A stretch of DNA of 8,431 nucleotides from Betaproteobacteria bacterium UBA3031. Lineage in GTDB: Bacteria; Pseudomonadota; Gammaproteobacteria; Burkholderiales; Eutrophovitaceae. This document shows, in pieces, positions 1 to 7,509 of the stretch. The stretch covers positions 1 to 8,431 of the forward strand of contig DFDI01000044.1 in assembly GCA_002367635.1 (NCBI GenBank), written 5' to 3'. Every line of letters starts with the position of its first letter. Position 1 is the stretch's first letter. Under the pieces are notes generated by a model. It ran no database searches, was not told the origin of the DNA, and saw only the letters and a list, made by a program, of their open reading frames with translations. The position numbers and the translations under genes are program-made.

Positions 1-28
1 AGGTTACAGGTTACAGGTTACAGCTTAC
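1..28. repeat. Heptanucleotide tandem repeat (4 units of AGGTTAC)
   Basis: Three exact copies of AGGTTAC (1-7, 8-14, 15-21) are followed by one copy with a single mismatch, AGCTTAC (22-28). On the minus strand the unit reads GTAACCT. The array covers the last codons and the stop codon of der: the TAA at 20-18 comes from the third unit. It runs to the window edge, so the true copy number is unknown. It could be a short tandemly repeated sequence downstream of der or an assembly artefact at a contig end; the sequence alone cannot separate these. Confidence 0.85.
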
Positions 29-1379
29 TTCTTTTAGAAAACGGATTATCACCCTGTTTAAAGATTACCCTTACCTGCGCCCCTTGAAGTTTGAAAGCCG
101 TGGTAAATGAACTCTCTAAATATCTCCGATAACTCTCAGGTACACCCTCAATTGAATTGCCGTGAATCACAACCAAGGGAGGATTGATGCCTCCTTGATG
201 CGCATAACGTAGTTTTGGTCGATTGTATCCCTTGCGTGGAGGCGATTGGCGCTCAGTCGCCGTCTTCAGCACGCGCGTTAATTGCGGTGTCGGCAGATTC
301 ATTCTCGAAGACTCAAACGCTTTCTCTACTGACCGTAACAAACCGTCAATGCCGAAACCCTTGGTTGCTGAAATGCGGTGAACTTTCGCAAAATCTAAAA
401 ATCGCAATTTATGTCTGTACGTTCTGTCGATAACCTCCCTAGCCTCCTCACCACAGAGATCCCACTTATTAATAACCACAACCATCGCTCTACCAGCCTC
501 GACCGCAAATGCAGCCAGGCTCACATCTTGATCTGATACGCCTTCGGTCCCATCAATAACCAAAACGACGACATTTGCCTCCTCCATCGCCTGGAGCGCT
601 TTGATGACGGAGAACTTCTCAATCACCTCATTAACCTTCCCTCTTTTACGCACTCCTGCAGTATCAATAATTGTGTAATCTTTTCCCTCTCTCTGGAATT
701 CAATCTCTATAGCGTCTCGTGTTGTCCCTGGCTGATCAAACACAATAACTCTCTCCTCGCCAAGGATCGAGTTAACCAACGTCGACTTTCCGACATTAGG
801 TCTCCCAATAATCGCCATGACCGGATGCCTATCTTCAAGACGCTCTTCAACGAGGACACCCTCCTCCAAGTCTGATTGAAATTCAACCTCAATCTCCGAG
901 ATGAGATCAGATATTCCATCGCCATGAGCAGCAGAGATTATGCGCGGGGCACCTAATCCAAGCTCATAAAATTCGGCCAAAGCCAAACTCGAGCGCGCGC
1001 CCTCTCCCTTGTTTGCAATCACCCAAAGAGGTCGTCCAGACTTGCGCAGTTGTTCAGCGATGCGCAAGTCTTCGTTGGTAAGGCCAGCTCGCAAATCAAC
1101 AATAAAAAGAGTTAAATCACTTTCATCGACCGCTTGCGCCGCTTGCTTGGCCATTTCACCGAAAACACCTCGCGTGAGATCCTTATCAAACTCAAGCCCA
1201 CCCGTATCAACAACAATGAACTTCGACTGCTGTGTTTTTACAATACCGTAGTGTCGATCTCGCGTTAACCCTGGCTGACTGCCGACTATGGCATTTCTGG
1301 TTCGAGTTAACCGATTGAATAATGTCGACTTCCCAACATTGGGCCTGCCCACAAGTGCTACTGTTTTTGACATAGTCAT
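18..1379 (-). CDS. der: Ribosome biogenesis GTPase Der (EngA)
   Basis: Der is an essential GTPase with two G domains that acts in late assembly of the 50S ribosomal subunit. At 453 residues it is near the usual length. The first G domain shows GRPNVGKS (11-18), PGLTRD with the switch Thr at 39, DTGG (59-62), NKGE (123-126) and a SAAHGDG G5 region (149-155). The second shows GRPNVGKS (192-199), PGTTRD, DTAG (239-242), NKWD (304-307) and SA (337-338). The KH-like domain follows from about 358, with RPKLRYAHQGG at 387-397. The Glu in the first G4 motif, in place of Asp, is a trait I remember from betaproteobacterial Der. The ATG at 1379 gives MTMSKTVAL; a second ATG at 1373 (MSKTVAL) fits the family N-terminus slightly better, and neither has a clear Shine-Dalgarno. 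It follows bamB after 47 bases. The stop lies within a heptamer repeat. Confidence 0.97.
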   Translation of the reverse strand: MTMSKTVALVGRPNVGKSTLFNRLTRTRNAIVGSQPGLTRDRHYGIVKTQQSKFIVVDTGGLEFDKDLTRGVFGEMAKQAAQAVDESDLTLFIVDLRAGLTNEDLRIAEQLRKSGRPLWVIANKGEGARSSLALAEFYELGLGAPRIISAAHGDGISDLISEIEVEFQSDLEEGVLVEERLEDRHPVMAIIGRPNVGKSTLVNSILGEERVIVFDQPGTTRDAIEIEFQREGKDYTIIDTAGVRKRGKVNEVIEKFSVIKALQAMEEANVVVLVIDGTEGVSDQDVSLAAFAVEAGRAMVVVINKWDLCGEEAREVIDRTYRHKLRFLDFAKVHRISATKGFGIDGLLRSVEKAFESSRMNLPTPQLTRVLKTATERQSPPRKGYNRPKLRYAHQGGINPPLVVIHGNSIEGVPESYRRYLESSFTTAFKLQGAQVRVIFKQGDNPFSKRSKL

Positions 1380-1426
1380 AAATTTAGCGCCGAGAATCGA
1401 CGACCATTAACCCGCAATCCAAGAGA

Positions 1427-2548
1427 CTATTCGAGACCGAAGGCATACAAATTACCCTCGGACGTTTGAACAAAGACTTTATCTCCGATTACCAGTGGAT
1501 TAGTCAAAATAGGACTACCGTCAGTTTTAGCCCTTCCAGCGAAGGAACCATCAGTTGAGTCTAATAGGGAAATTACTCCTTCAAGATCTCCAACTATTAC
1601 CCAAGGTCCAAGAGATGAAGGACCTGATATGTTGCGATATTGGAACGATTCGTTACGCCACAATAAAGCACCGGTTTTGCGATCTAAAGCTAGGATATGA
1701 CCAATTGAATCTGACACAAAAATCTTGTCATTGTCAAAACCTAAACTACCTACTGCAGAAACCTTAACGCTCCAATTTTGCCGCCCCGTTTCTACATCAA
1801 AGCAAGCAGCCCTACCTTGAAACGTCGCCATACAAACCGCTTGTTCCAAAACTATTGGGGTTCCAACAACATCCGATATGCGCTCTAGGTCATTATCACC
1901 TGAAGGAATGGAAACATTTACGCCCCACCGCTCCTCCCCCGTAGCATTTTCAAGGTTCATCGCGATACCCCCATGAAATCCAGCTAAGATTGATTCATCC
2001 AATCCAACTGCCAAACCCGGATTAGAACGCAAAATCAGACTTTGACTGGGCACCTGAAAGTCCCATTTTAAAATGCCCGTTTCTCGATCTAAGGCTATCA
2101 ATCTCCCCTGAACGTCTCGAACAATAACTAAACCGCCAACGGCTAATGGAATACCTGTGACCGAATTACTCACGTTCGACTCCCACTTAACCGAACCACT
2201 AGCATCAACCAGCGTAACTACGCCATCTTCCCCACCAACAAAAACTTCTTCACCCCCGGCACCCACGCCACCAGAAATTTGCTCATTAATTTTAGTTTCA
2301 AATAGTTCGCGGCCCGTATCCCCGTTAAAACATGAGATTGATTTAGCTGAAGCCCCGCACACTCGACTACCTGCAACGATAGGAGACAATATTGCCCCAC
2401 GCGGATCGCCCAAGGATTTATTCCAAATTTTTTGCAGCGACACTCTTTGCTCAAACTTGGGCAGATCTAAAGGCTCTCGGCGCTGTGTGGCACATGCGGT
2501 CGTCAAAAGGACCGTTAAAATTACTGACCCGGTAATAAAAAGTCTCAC
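1427..2548 (-). CDS. bamB: Outer membrane assembly lipoprotein BamB
   Basis: BamB is a periplasmic, outer-membrane-anchored beta-propeller lipoprotein of the BAM complex, which inserts beta-barrel proteins. The 373-residue product opens with a lipoprotein signal peptide: MR, a hydrophobic run, then TTAC with the lipidated Cys at 19. Thr at -3 is less usual than Leu; Ala at +2 fits outer-membrane sorting. The rest is a chain of PQQ-like propeller repeats, each with an LD..TG..LW type signature (for example ALDRETGILKW 152-162 and ALDRKTGALLW 287-297). NDLERISDV (219-227) matches the NDxERxxDV segment of the family. Two short-spaced Cys pairs (64/73 and 239/249) sit in adjacent propeller strands. 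The start codon is GTG and overlaps the yfgM stop as GTGA, with an AGG six bases upstream, which points to translational coupling. The stop is TAG. Confidence 0.95.
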   Translation of the reverse strand: MRLFITGSVILTVLLTTACATQRREPLDLPKFEQRVSLQKIWNKSLGDPRGAILSPIVAGSRVCGASAKSISCFNGDTGRELFETKINEQISGGVGAGGEEVFVGGEDGVVTLVDASGSVKWESNVSNSVTGIPLAVGGLVIVRDVQGRLIALDRETGILKWDFQVPSQSLILRSNPGLAVGLDESILAGFHGGIAMNLENATGEERWGVNVSIPSGDNDLERISDVVGTPIVLEQAVCMATFQGRAACFDVETGRQNWSVKVSAVGSLGFDNDKIFVSDSIGHILALDRKTGALLWRNESFQYRNISGPSSLGPWVIVGDLEGVISLLDSTDGSFAGRAKTDGSPILTNPLVIGDKVFVQTSEGNLYAFGLE

Positions 2549-3180
2549 TGAGAACCTAAACTATCAATCTTGATTTGAACAATATCGACCCAAGGATTCC
2601 CCTCTTGGAGTCGATCAAGCGCCTCCTCATAAGCTGCTCGGGCTTCATCGTTCAACTTCTGCGCTGCGTAGATATCGCCACGCATGTCCGCAAACAAACC
2701 CGACATGGACGATCCAGCATCACCATCTAGGGCAATCATTGCCAAATCATATTGCTCCATTATTAGATAGAGGGCGGCGAGACGAAGCTTTGCTAACGAA
2801 ATCAAACTCGCGTCACGATTGTCAGCAATCACGTCTCGAACAAGATCAATCGCCTGCTGATAGTCCCCATTGTCACTAACAGCCTTCGCGAGGTTCAACC
2901 GAGCCAGATCAGCGTAGTAGGTCCCACCATATTCAGCAATGAGCTCTTGAGATAGGGCACCTACTTTATCTGTCTCGTCCCCGGCCTCCGCTTTTTCGAG
3001 TTTATTGAATGTCGCGGATGCTGCTTGAGCCTTGGTCATCGTATGATGTTGCCACCATTTTGTGCCACCGAATCCAACCACGACCGCGACTACAACCATA
3101 ATCACGATATTCCCGTAAGCTCGCCAAAATTCCTTAATTGCGTCTACTGTTTCCTGCTCGTCTGAGTCAAAAGTTGCCAT
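2545..3180 (-). CDS. yfgM: YfgM-type inner-membrane protein with TPR-like periplasmic domain
   Basis: The 211-residue product has a short cytoplasmic N-terminus (EQETVDAIKEFWRAYGN, 9-25), one transmembrane segment (about 24-42, rich in Val), and a helical periplasmic domain with TPR-like repeats. The segment ADMRGDIYAAQKLNDEARAA in the last third is typical of the family. In E. coli, YfgM associates with SecYEG and PpiD and is thought to help hand secreted proteins to periplasmic chaperones; that role is transferred here by homology and position between hisS and bamB. It starts with ATG, with a weak TAGG Shine-Dalgarno nine bases upstream, 36 AT-rich bases after hisS. Its TGA overlaps the bamB GTG by 4 bases. 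Sequence similarity within this family is low, so the assignment rests on topology, synteny and the conserved C-terminal segment together. Confidence 0.9.
   Translation of the reverse strand: MATFDSDEQETVDAIKEFWRAYGNIVIMVVVAVVVGFGGTKWWQHHTMTKAQAASATFNKLEKAEAGDETDKVGALSQELIAEYGGTYYADLARLNLAKAVSDNGDYQQAIDLVRDVIADNRDASLISLAKLRLAALYLIMEQYDLAMIALDGDAGSSMSGLFADMRGDIYAAQKLNDEARAAYEEALDRLQEGNPWVDIVQIKIDSLGSQ
2549..2560 (-). promoter_or_regulatory. Ribosome binding site of bamB inside yfgM
   Basis: On the minus strand TTTAGGTTCTCA directly precedes the bamB GTG. The AGG core (2557-2555) is six bases from the start codon, which supports GTG 2548 as the true start and translation coupled to the end of yfgM. 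Confidence 0.6.
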
Positions 3181-3216
3181 ATTTAATTACCTAAATTAAT
3201 TCTATATTCATTTAAA

Positions 3217-4503
3217 CTAAACATCACTTTCACGGACTTTCCTAATTGCATCTATCACACTTAACTCTTGCTGCTGCTCCGCTTTCCCCACTTTCGCTCC
3301 ACGCAGAGATTTCAAAGAAACCCTTTTTTTCGTCATCTCACTATCACCGATGATGATAGCAAAATTGGCGCCGCTGATATCAGCTTTCTTCATTTGAGAT
3401 TTTAACGCACCCCCGCCACAGTGGAGAATTACTTTAAGGCCATTATCGCGCAATTCTCGACAAACATCCCAAGCATAAAGCTGAGTTTTTTCATCCGCAG
3501 ACACTACATAGACATCAGGGATCGTTTTAGGAATCACAACCCCACAACTCTCAAGAGTAGCAAGCACACGCTCAATACCCAAAGCAAAACCACAAGCTGG
3601 CATTGGCTTGCCTCCTATTTGCTCAGCCAAGATGTCGTATCGACCTCCCGCGCAGATCGTACCCTGAGCCCCTAGAAAGTCGGTCTTCCATTCATAGACA
3701 ACATCGTTGTAGTAATCTAACCCCCTTACGAGATTTGGATTAACCTCGTATTCAATACTGGCATTGTCTAGGAGTAATTTAAACCGCTCCATCTTATCAA
3801 TCGACTCATTCGACAAGAAGTCCAGGAGCTTCGGAGCAGAAGACAAAAGCTTTTGCGTATCTGGATTTTTACTATCAAGGACCCTCAGTGGATTTGTATT
3901 AATCCGTCTCCGAGAATCCTCATCCAAAAGCTCCTCACTGCCCTTTAAGTAAGTCACTAGCGCCTCACGATATTTTGCGCGGTCGTCCTTACTCCCTAAA
4001 GAATTCACCTCTAATCTAACCGCAGCGCCGGCTATCCCTAATGCCCTCCAAAGATCTGAAGCCATCAAAACGTGTTCCGCATCAATATCCGGGCCCTCGT
4101 AACCTAGGGCTTCGACCCCGACTTGATGGAACTGTCGAAAACGACCTTTTTGTGGTCGCTCATGCCTAAACATAGGGCCGCAGTAGGACAACCTACGGGC
4201 ATTACCGTAAGTCATATTGTGTTGTATAGCTGCGCGCACTGCCGAAGCCGTACCTTCTGGGCGCAGCGTCAAAGAATCACCGTTTAATGTATCAGTAAAG
4301 GTATACATTTCTTTTTCGACAATATCCGTTGCCGTTCCGATTGACCGAACGAAAAGATCGGTGCTTTCAAGGATCGGCGTTCGAATATTTTGGTACCCAA
4401 ACATTGCCAACCAATCTCGGATACGAGACTCAATCCATTCCCACTGGTAACTCTCCTCAGGGAGAATATCGTTCATTCCACGAATCGCTTGAATCTTATC
4501 CAT
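3217..4503 (-). CDS. hisS: Histidine--tRNA ligase (HisRS)
   Basis: This class II aminoacyl-tRNA synthetase charges tRNA-His in the cytoplasm. With the chosen start it has 428 residues. Visible signatures are IRGMNDILP near the N-terminus, motif 2 with MFRHERPQKGRFRQFHQ (from 111), the histidine-specific VRGLDYY (259-265), GGRYD (286-290), and motif 3 CGFALGIER (304-312). The C-terminal anticodon-binding domain contains KSQMKKAD and ends in ESDV. I chose ATG 4503 because MDKIQAIRGMND matches the family N-terminus and GGATGAG lies 7 bases upstream. In-frame alternatives are ATG 4515 (with GAGTGG 8 bases upstream) and GTG 4527, adding 4 or 8 residues. It follows ispG after 63 bases with the chosen start, in the standard ispG-hisS-yfgM order. 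The stop is TAG. Confidence 0.97.
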   Translation of the reverse strand: MDKIQAIRGMNDILPEESYQWEWIESRIRDWLAMFGYQNIRTPILESTDLFVRSIGTATDIVEKEMYTFTDTLNGDSLTLRPEGTASAVRAAIQHNMTYGNARRLSYCGPMFRHERPQKGRFRQFHQVGVEALGYEGPDIDAEHVLMASDLWRALGIAGAAVRLEVNSLGSKDDRAKYREALVTYLKGSEELLDEDSRRRINTNPLRVLDSKNPDTQKLLSSAPKLLDFLSNESIDKMERFKLLLDNASIEYEVNPNLVRGLDYYNDVVYEWKTDFLGAQGTICAGGRYDILAEQIGGKPMPACGFALGIERVLATLESCGVVIPKTIPDVYVVSADEKTQLYAWDVCRELRDNGLKVILHCGGGALKSQMKKADISGANFAIIIGDSEMTKKRVSLKSLRGAKVGKAEQQQELSVIDAIRKVRESDV

Positions 4504-4566
4504 ACGTATACTCATCCATAAAACCACTCACTGGCCCACGGTTTAGCCCCATCTTTACTGGCGAAG

Positions 4567-5784
4567 CTAACTCCCATATGTTTCACGGACATACTTCTGC
4601 ACAATACCTTCAAACTCTTGGGCAATCGTTGCCCCTTTTAACGTTGTGACTCTAATCCCGTCCACATACACAGGTGCCACTGGATTTTCACCAGAGCCAG
4701 GCAGACTAATGCCTATATTCGCATTTTTACTCTCTCCCGGGCCATTCACCACACAGCCCATCACAGCAACCTTCATCTCCTCAACCCCCTGATACTGTTT
4801 TTTCCATTGGGGCATTTGCTCTCTCAAAAATGCTTGGATATCCTTTGCCAGTATTTGAAAGAAATCGCTCGATGTCCGCCCGCACCCAGGGCAAGATATT
4901 ACAAGTGGCGTAAACGATCGAATACCCATAGTCTGCAATAACTCTTGGGCAACATACACCTCTTCTACGCGGCGTCCGCCCGGCTCTGGTGTGAGCGAAA
5001 TTCGAATCGTATCTCCGATTCCATCCTGGAGCAAAATAGCCAATGCCGCACTGGACGACACGATTCCTTTACTGCCCATCCCAGCCTCAGTGAGACCAAG
5101 ATGGAGCGGGTGATCAGTTCTAAGACTCAGATCACGATAAACGGTTATAAGCTCTTGGACATCACTCACTTTACAAGAAATAATAATCCTATCGTGACTT
5201 AAACCGATTGACTCAGCTAATTGAGCGCTTTGAATAGCGGACGAAATTAACGCCTCACGTACAAGCTCTTTATTACTCAAGGGCAATTCTTTTTTAGCAT
5301 TTTCGTCCATCAATCTGCTCAGCTGAGTTTGATCTAAACTTCCCCAGTTAGCACCAATCCTGATGGGTTTATTGAATTTGCAAGCGTACTCTATGATGGA
5401 CGCGAACTGACTATCTTTTTTGCTTCCCCTACCCACATTCCCTGGATTGATACGATATTTATCTAAGGATTCGGCACACTCTGGGTGCTCTTTTAAAAGC
5501 CGATGGCCATTAAAGTGAAAATCGCCTATCAGAGGACAGTCAATCCCCTTTTTTGCTAATGCCTCTTTGATACGAGGTACGGCAGCTGCAGCTTCGACTG
5601 TGTTAACCGTAACCCTCACGATCTCCGAGCCTGAAGCGTGCAAATCAATAATTTGGGATGCCGTGGCCGAGACATCCGCAGTATCCGTATCGGTCATCGA
5701 CTGAACTACCACAGGATGGCCACCACCAACCATGACAGAGCCGACGTGAACAGTATTATTTTTTCTTCTCGGTATTTTATTCAT
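4567..5784 (-). CDS. ispG: 4-hydroxy-3-methylbut-2-enyl diphosphate synthase, long form (IspG/GcpE)
   Basis: IspG converts methylerythritol cyclodiphosphate (MEcPP) to HMBPP, the penultimate step of the MEP isoprenoid pathway, using a [4Fe-4S] cluster. The cluster ligands are visible: CPGC (Cys298, Cys301) and MGC (Cys344) with Glu351 in NGPGES. The N-terminal TIM-barrel part shows VVVQSMTDTDTADV, RINPGN (111-116) and GLTEAGMGSKG (230-240). At 405 residues it exceeds the roughly 372 of the E. coli enzyme. The extra length includes a stretch around 302-340 (FLREQMPQWKKQY) and a GISLPGSGENPVAPVYVDG segment (358-376), as in beta-proteobacterial and xanthomonad enzymes. ATG 5784 has only a weak GGCGAG upstream. 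rlmN ends 28 bases before it; the pilF and rodZ genes usually found in between are missing. Confidence 0.97.
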   Translation of the reverse strand: MNKIPRRKNNTVHVGSVMVGGGHPVVVQSMTDTDTADVSATASQIIDLHASGSEIVRVTVNTVEAAAAVPRIKEALAKKGIDCPLIGDFHFNGHRLLKEHPECAESLDKYRINPGNVGRGSKKDSQFASIIEYACKFNKPIRIGANWGSLDQTQLSRLMDENAKKELPLSNKELVREALISSAIQSAQLAESIGLSHDRIIISCKVSDVQELITVYRDLSLRTDHPLHLGLTEAGMGSKGIVSSSAALAILLQDGIGDTIRISLTPEPGGRRVEEVYVAQELLQTMGIRSFTPLVISCPGCGRTSSDFFQILAKDIQAFLREQMPQWKKQYQGVEEMKVAVMGCVVNGPGESKNANIGISLPGSGENPVAPVYVDGIRVTTLKGATIAQEFEGIVQKYVRETYGS

Positions 5785-5812
5785 AACTCGCCAAAGAATA
5801 CATAAGGCGTAT

Positions 5813-6985
5813 TTAAATTATTGATGTCATCACCGTCGGATTAACATTTCTTCGAGGTGTTCGACGATTTTTTACTTGGCCTGCCAACTGACCGCAGGCT
5901 CCAGCAATATCATCACCTCGCGTTTTTCTAACCGTCGTCACTAATCCTGCATTCATGAGTATTTTTTGAAAATTAGAGACCGCTGGCGCCGAGCTTCGGG
6001 TGAAACCCGAATCATTGAAAGGGTTAAACGGAATTAAATTAAACTTGCAAGGGACGCCACGCGTCACATTAACTAATTGCCGCGCATGGTCTGCCAGATC
6101 GTTAACACCATCGAGCATGATGTATTCAAAGGTAACGAAATCACGCGGGGATCCGCGGCGTTGCCACTTAACACCTGAAATGACCTCGCCTTGTGAGCTA
6201 TCCGTGTATCGCTTACAAGCCTCCATCAGATCGGCTATTGGATATTTTTTATTAATTGGAACGATCTTACTTCTCAACTCATCATTAGGCGCATGAAGAG
6301 AAACCGCGAGCGATACTGGGCAATCCTCCCTCAAACGATCGATGTTCGGGACAATACCGGATGTTGAAACTGTTACTCGCCTACGAGAAAGGCCATACGC
6401 AAAATCATCCAGCATAATTCGAACAGCGTGAACCACATTATCATAATTGGTTAAAGGCTCACCCATCCCCATGAGGACAACATTAGATACCGGGCGGGAT
6501 GAATCCGCACCCTCAAGTCTTGCAAATGAGCCCTCAGATTGAGGGAATCTATTTTGCGCTAACCACAGTTGTCCAATAATTTCAGAAACCTTAAGGTTGC
6601 GGTTAAAACCTTCGCGACCTGTCGCGCAAAAAGCACATTCCAAAGCACACCCAGCTTGGGATGAAACGCATAAAGTCCCACGCCCTTTCTCTGGGATGAA
6701 GACAGCCTCAACCGAATTCGCATTGTCGACCGGAAACAACCACTTGAGAGTGCCATCATCTGAACGGTTCTCATGTCCAAACTTAGGGACTTTAATCGTG
6801 GCAAGCTCTCCAAGTTTATCTCTCAAAGACTTGGACAGATCCGTCATCAAGTTAAGGTCCACAACACCGCGTTGGTGAATCCACTTGAACAATTGTTGAG
6901 ATCGAAATGAATTCTCACCAATCCCCTTGAGAAACTCAGCGAGTTGGTCTCGATCTAAATCAAGAAGATTGGTCTTCGCAGACAT
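5813..6985 (-). CDS. rlmN: Dual-specificity 23S rRNA (A2503-C2)/tRNA (A37-C2) methyltransferase RlmN
   Basis: RlmN is a radical-SAM enzyme that methylates C2 of A2503 in 23S rRNA and of A37 in some tRNAs. The radical-SAM motif CxxxCxxC is at Cys113, Cys117 and Cys120. The two mechanistic cysteines correspond to Cys106 (TLCVSSQ) and Cys364 (ACGQLAG). Other family segments are GMGEPLTNYDNV (173-184), RRRVTVSTSG (201-210), SLHAPNDELR (229-238) and VRKTRGDDI (352-360). Length is 390. Compared with remembered homologues there are two likely insertions: about 8 residues near 145-163, and about 15 residues near 264-280 with a basic KWQRRGSPR run. The ATG lies 4 bases after the ndk stop; no good Shine-Dalgarno is seen, so translation may depend on coupling to ndk. 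NLLDLDRDQL soon after the start fits the family N-terminus. Confidence 0.97.
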   Translation of the reverse strand: MSAKTNLLDLDRDQLAEFLKGIGENSFRSQQLFKWIHQRGVVDLNLMTDLSKSLRDKLGELATIKVPKFGHENRSDDGTLKWLFPVDNANSVEAVFIPEKGRGTLCVSSQAGCALECAFCATGREGFNRNLKVSEIIGQLWLAQNRFPQSEGSFARLEGADSSRPVSNVVLMGMGEPLTNYDNVVHAVRIMLDDFAYGLSRRRVTVSTSGIVPNIDRLREDCPVSLAVSLHAPNDELRSKIVPINKKYPIADLMEACKRYTDSSQGEVISGVKWQRRGSPRDFVTFEYIMLDGVNDLADHARQLVNVTRGVPCKFNLIPFNPFNDSGFTRSSAPAVSNFQKILMNAGLVTTVRKTRGDDIAGACGQLAGQVKNRRTPRRNVNPTVMTSII

Positions 6986-6989
6986 TAAA

Positions 6990-7415
6990 TTAACGTGCGT
7001 AAACGTTCATGCTGGGGAAAAAGTAAGCGATTTCAATCGCGGCATTCTCCGGAGAATCAGATCCGTGCACAGCATTAGCATCAATACTCTCCGCAAAATC
7101 AGCGCGTATAGTGCCTTTGTCTGCTTTCTTTGGATCGGTTGCCCCCATTAGATCTCTATTTTTCTTAATCGCATCATCACCTTCAAGAACCTGAATGCAG
7201 ACTGGTCCAGAGGTCATGAATTCAACCAGGTCATTAAAAAACGGGCGATCCTTGTGAACCGCATAAAAACCTGCTGCATCGTCCTTCGACAAAAGTGCCA
7301 ACCTCATTGCCGATATTTTTAAGCCCGCATCTTCAAATCGGGATAAAACTTTTCCAATTACATTCTTCTCGACTGCATCGGGCTTAATGATTGAAAGCGT
7401 CCTCTCTAGTGCCAT
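6990..7415 (-). CDS. ndk: Nucleoside diphosphate kinase
   Basis: Ndk transfers the gamma-phosphate from ATP to other (d)NDPs through a phosphohistidine, balancing nucleotide pools in the cytoplasm. The 141-residue length is normal for bacteria. The catalytic motif NAVHGSDS carries His117. Also visible are the N-terminal ERTLSIIKPDA with Lys11, the nucleotide-binding MGATDP (90-95) and GTIRADF (101-107). The ATG at 7415 has a strong Shine-Dalgarno (GGAG at 7424-7421, five bases upstream). It ends TAA, 4 bases before rlmN, as in the conserved ndk-rlmN pair. The 94-base gap on its upstream side makes it the most likely first gene of a transcription unit in this window. Confidence 0.98.
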   Translation of the reverse strand: MALERTLSIIKPDAVEKNVIGKVLSRFEDAGLKISAMRLALLSKDDAAGFYAVHKDRPFFNDLVEFMTSGPVCIQVLEGDDAIKKNRDLMGATDPKKADKGTIRADFAESIDANAVHGSDSPENAAIEIAYFFPSMNVYAR

Positions 7416-7509
7416 TGTTTCTCCATCATATTGTTTAAGTTAACAAAACGTCGGTATGTTAACACGCGGCGCTCGCCAAACTCCATCCATCCATGCGAAC
7501 CAAGAAGAA
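7416..7509 (-). promoter_or_regulatory. ndk leader with GTTAACA direct repeat and strong RBS
   Basis: This is the longest intergenic gap in the window, between the tilS stop and the ndk start. It contains two identical GTTAACA heptamers on the plus strand (7439-7445 and 7458-7464), each holding the palindrome GTTAAC, 19 bases apart start to start. That is nearly two helical turns. A GGAG ribosome binding site is at 7421-7424 and a CCAT triplet repeat at 7483-7494. Position and spacing make an ndk promoter or operator plausible, but I find no convincing paired -35 and -10 boxes and no clear terminator for tilS. The regulatory role is inference. Confidence 0.35.

Noticed and set aside
1002..1013. 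NKGE in place of NKxD in the first G domain of Der, as a possible loss of guanine specificity
   Set aside because: A Glu at this place is, as I remember, usual for betaproteobacterial Der (NKAEG), and all other GTPase motifs are intact.
2157..2573. Plus-strand open frame of 138 codons opposite bamB and the end of yfgM
   Set aside because: It lies wholly antisense to two well-supported genes, has low-complexity Ser/Thr/Pro-rich composition and shows no recognisable domain. The same holds for the other plus-strand open frames in the window.
3199..3227. TAGAAT (-10) and GTGATG (-35), 17 bases apart, as a promoter for yfgM
   Set aside because: The -35 matches only half the consensus, and the predicted start would fall in the yfgM Shine-Dalgarno; AT-rich gaps give such matches by chance.
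7425..7430. TATGAT on the minus strand as a -10 box for ndk
   Set aside because: It abuts the Shine-Dalgarno GGAG, so transcription would start at about the ATG and omit the ribosome binding site; no good -35 lies upstream.
7468..7477. GGCGCTCGCC inverted repeat as a tilS terminator
   Set aside because: Pairing all four bases leaves a 2-base loop, which is too tight; the remaining 3-bp stem has no following T run.
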